7,739 nt of DNA. Origin: UMGS172 sp045649545 (lineage in GTDB: Bacteria > Bacillota > Clostridia > Oscillospirales > Acutalibacteraceae). Shown here one piece after another: positions 7,595 to 7,739 of this stretch. Under the pieces are notes generated by a model. The model was not told the origin of the DNA. It did no database searches and worked only from the letters and a program-made list of their open reading frames with translations. A program made the position numbers and the translations under genes. Each line of letters starts with the position of its first letter. The first letter of the stretch is position 1. The stretch spans positions 1 through 7,739 of the forward strand of contig JAZRQE010000028.1 in assembly GCA_045649545.1 (NCBI GenBank), written 5' to 3'.

Positions 7595-7739
7595 TCAAAC
7601 TTCAAGAATAACCGGCAATACCATTGGGCTGCGTCCGGTTTGCTCGTAAAGGTGACGCGATAATCCGTCACGCACGCGGGATTTAACAGTACCCCAATCG
7701 CGAACATTGTTGATATAGCATTTTTCAAGTATATCACAA
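7595..7739 (-). CDS. rnj: Ribonuclease J, C-terminal fragment (start outside window)
   Basis: Only the last 47 residues and the TGA stop are visible; the gene continues past the right edge. The peptide contains WGTVKSRVRDGLSRHLYEQT and then GRSPMVLPVILEV at the C-terminus. This matches the C-terminal end typical of RNase J, a metallo-beta-lactamase/beta-CASP enzyme with 5'-to-3' exonuclease and endonuclease activity in mRNA decay and rRNA maturation. The catalytic core cannot be seen, so the call rests on this short tail, and RNase J1-like and J2-like forms cannot be told apart. It ends 25 bp before gdpP on the same strand, so the two are probably cotranscribed. Confidence 0.82.
   Translation of the reverse strand, partial: CDILEKCYINNVRDWGTVKSRVRDGLSRHLYEQTGRSPMVLPVILEV

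Overview
The window is a single block of seven genes, all on the minus strand, so transcription runs from high to low coordinates. In transcription order they are: the C-terminus of ribonuclease J (rnj, cut by the right edge), gdpP (membrane c-di-AMP phosphodiesterase), rplI (ribosomal protein bL9), dnaB (replicative helicase), tilS (tRNA-Ile lysidine synthetase), hpt (hypoxanthine phosphoribosyltransferase) and ftsH (membrane AAA+ zinc protease, cut by the left edge). I see no RNA gene, insertion sequence, CRISPR array, prophage piece or terminator-like hairpin.

The gene set points to a Firmicutes chromosome, most likely Clostridia and perhaps the Oscillospirales/Ruminococcaceae group. RNase J, GdpP, the gdpP-rplI-dnaB order and the tilS-hpt-ftsH order are all typical of Firmicutes. 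Several genes have purine-rich AGGAGG-type ribosome binding sites, and base composition looks moderate, somewhat under 50% GC by eye. The assignment below phylum is inference.

The layout is very compact. The largest gap is 60 bp (gdpP to rplI). The others are 25 bp (rnj to gdpP), 36 bp (rplI to dnaB) and 18 bp (hpt to ftsH). The dnaB/tilS and tilS/hpt junctions each overlap by one base (TAATG and TGATG), which suggests translational coupling. No stretch without a gene is long enough to hide another one, and nothing inside the window looks like a strong promoter, so the block is probably read as one operon started upstream of the window.

The genes cover housekeeping and homeostasis: RNA decay (RNase J), second-messenger turnover (GdpP), translation (bL9, TilS), replication (DnaB), purine salvage (HPRT) and membrane protein quality control (FtsH). 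Every key catalytic motif I looked for is intact, and no frameshift or pseudogene is visible. I found no undescribed system. The observations most worth a second look are small: an inverted repeat that covers the gdpP ribosome binding site, an AT-only palindrome ahead of rplI, a start-codon decision for dnaB, and the joining of two usually separate conserved gene clusters.
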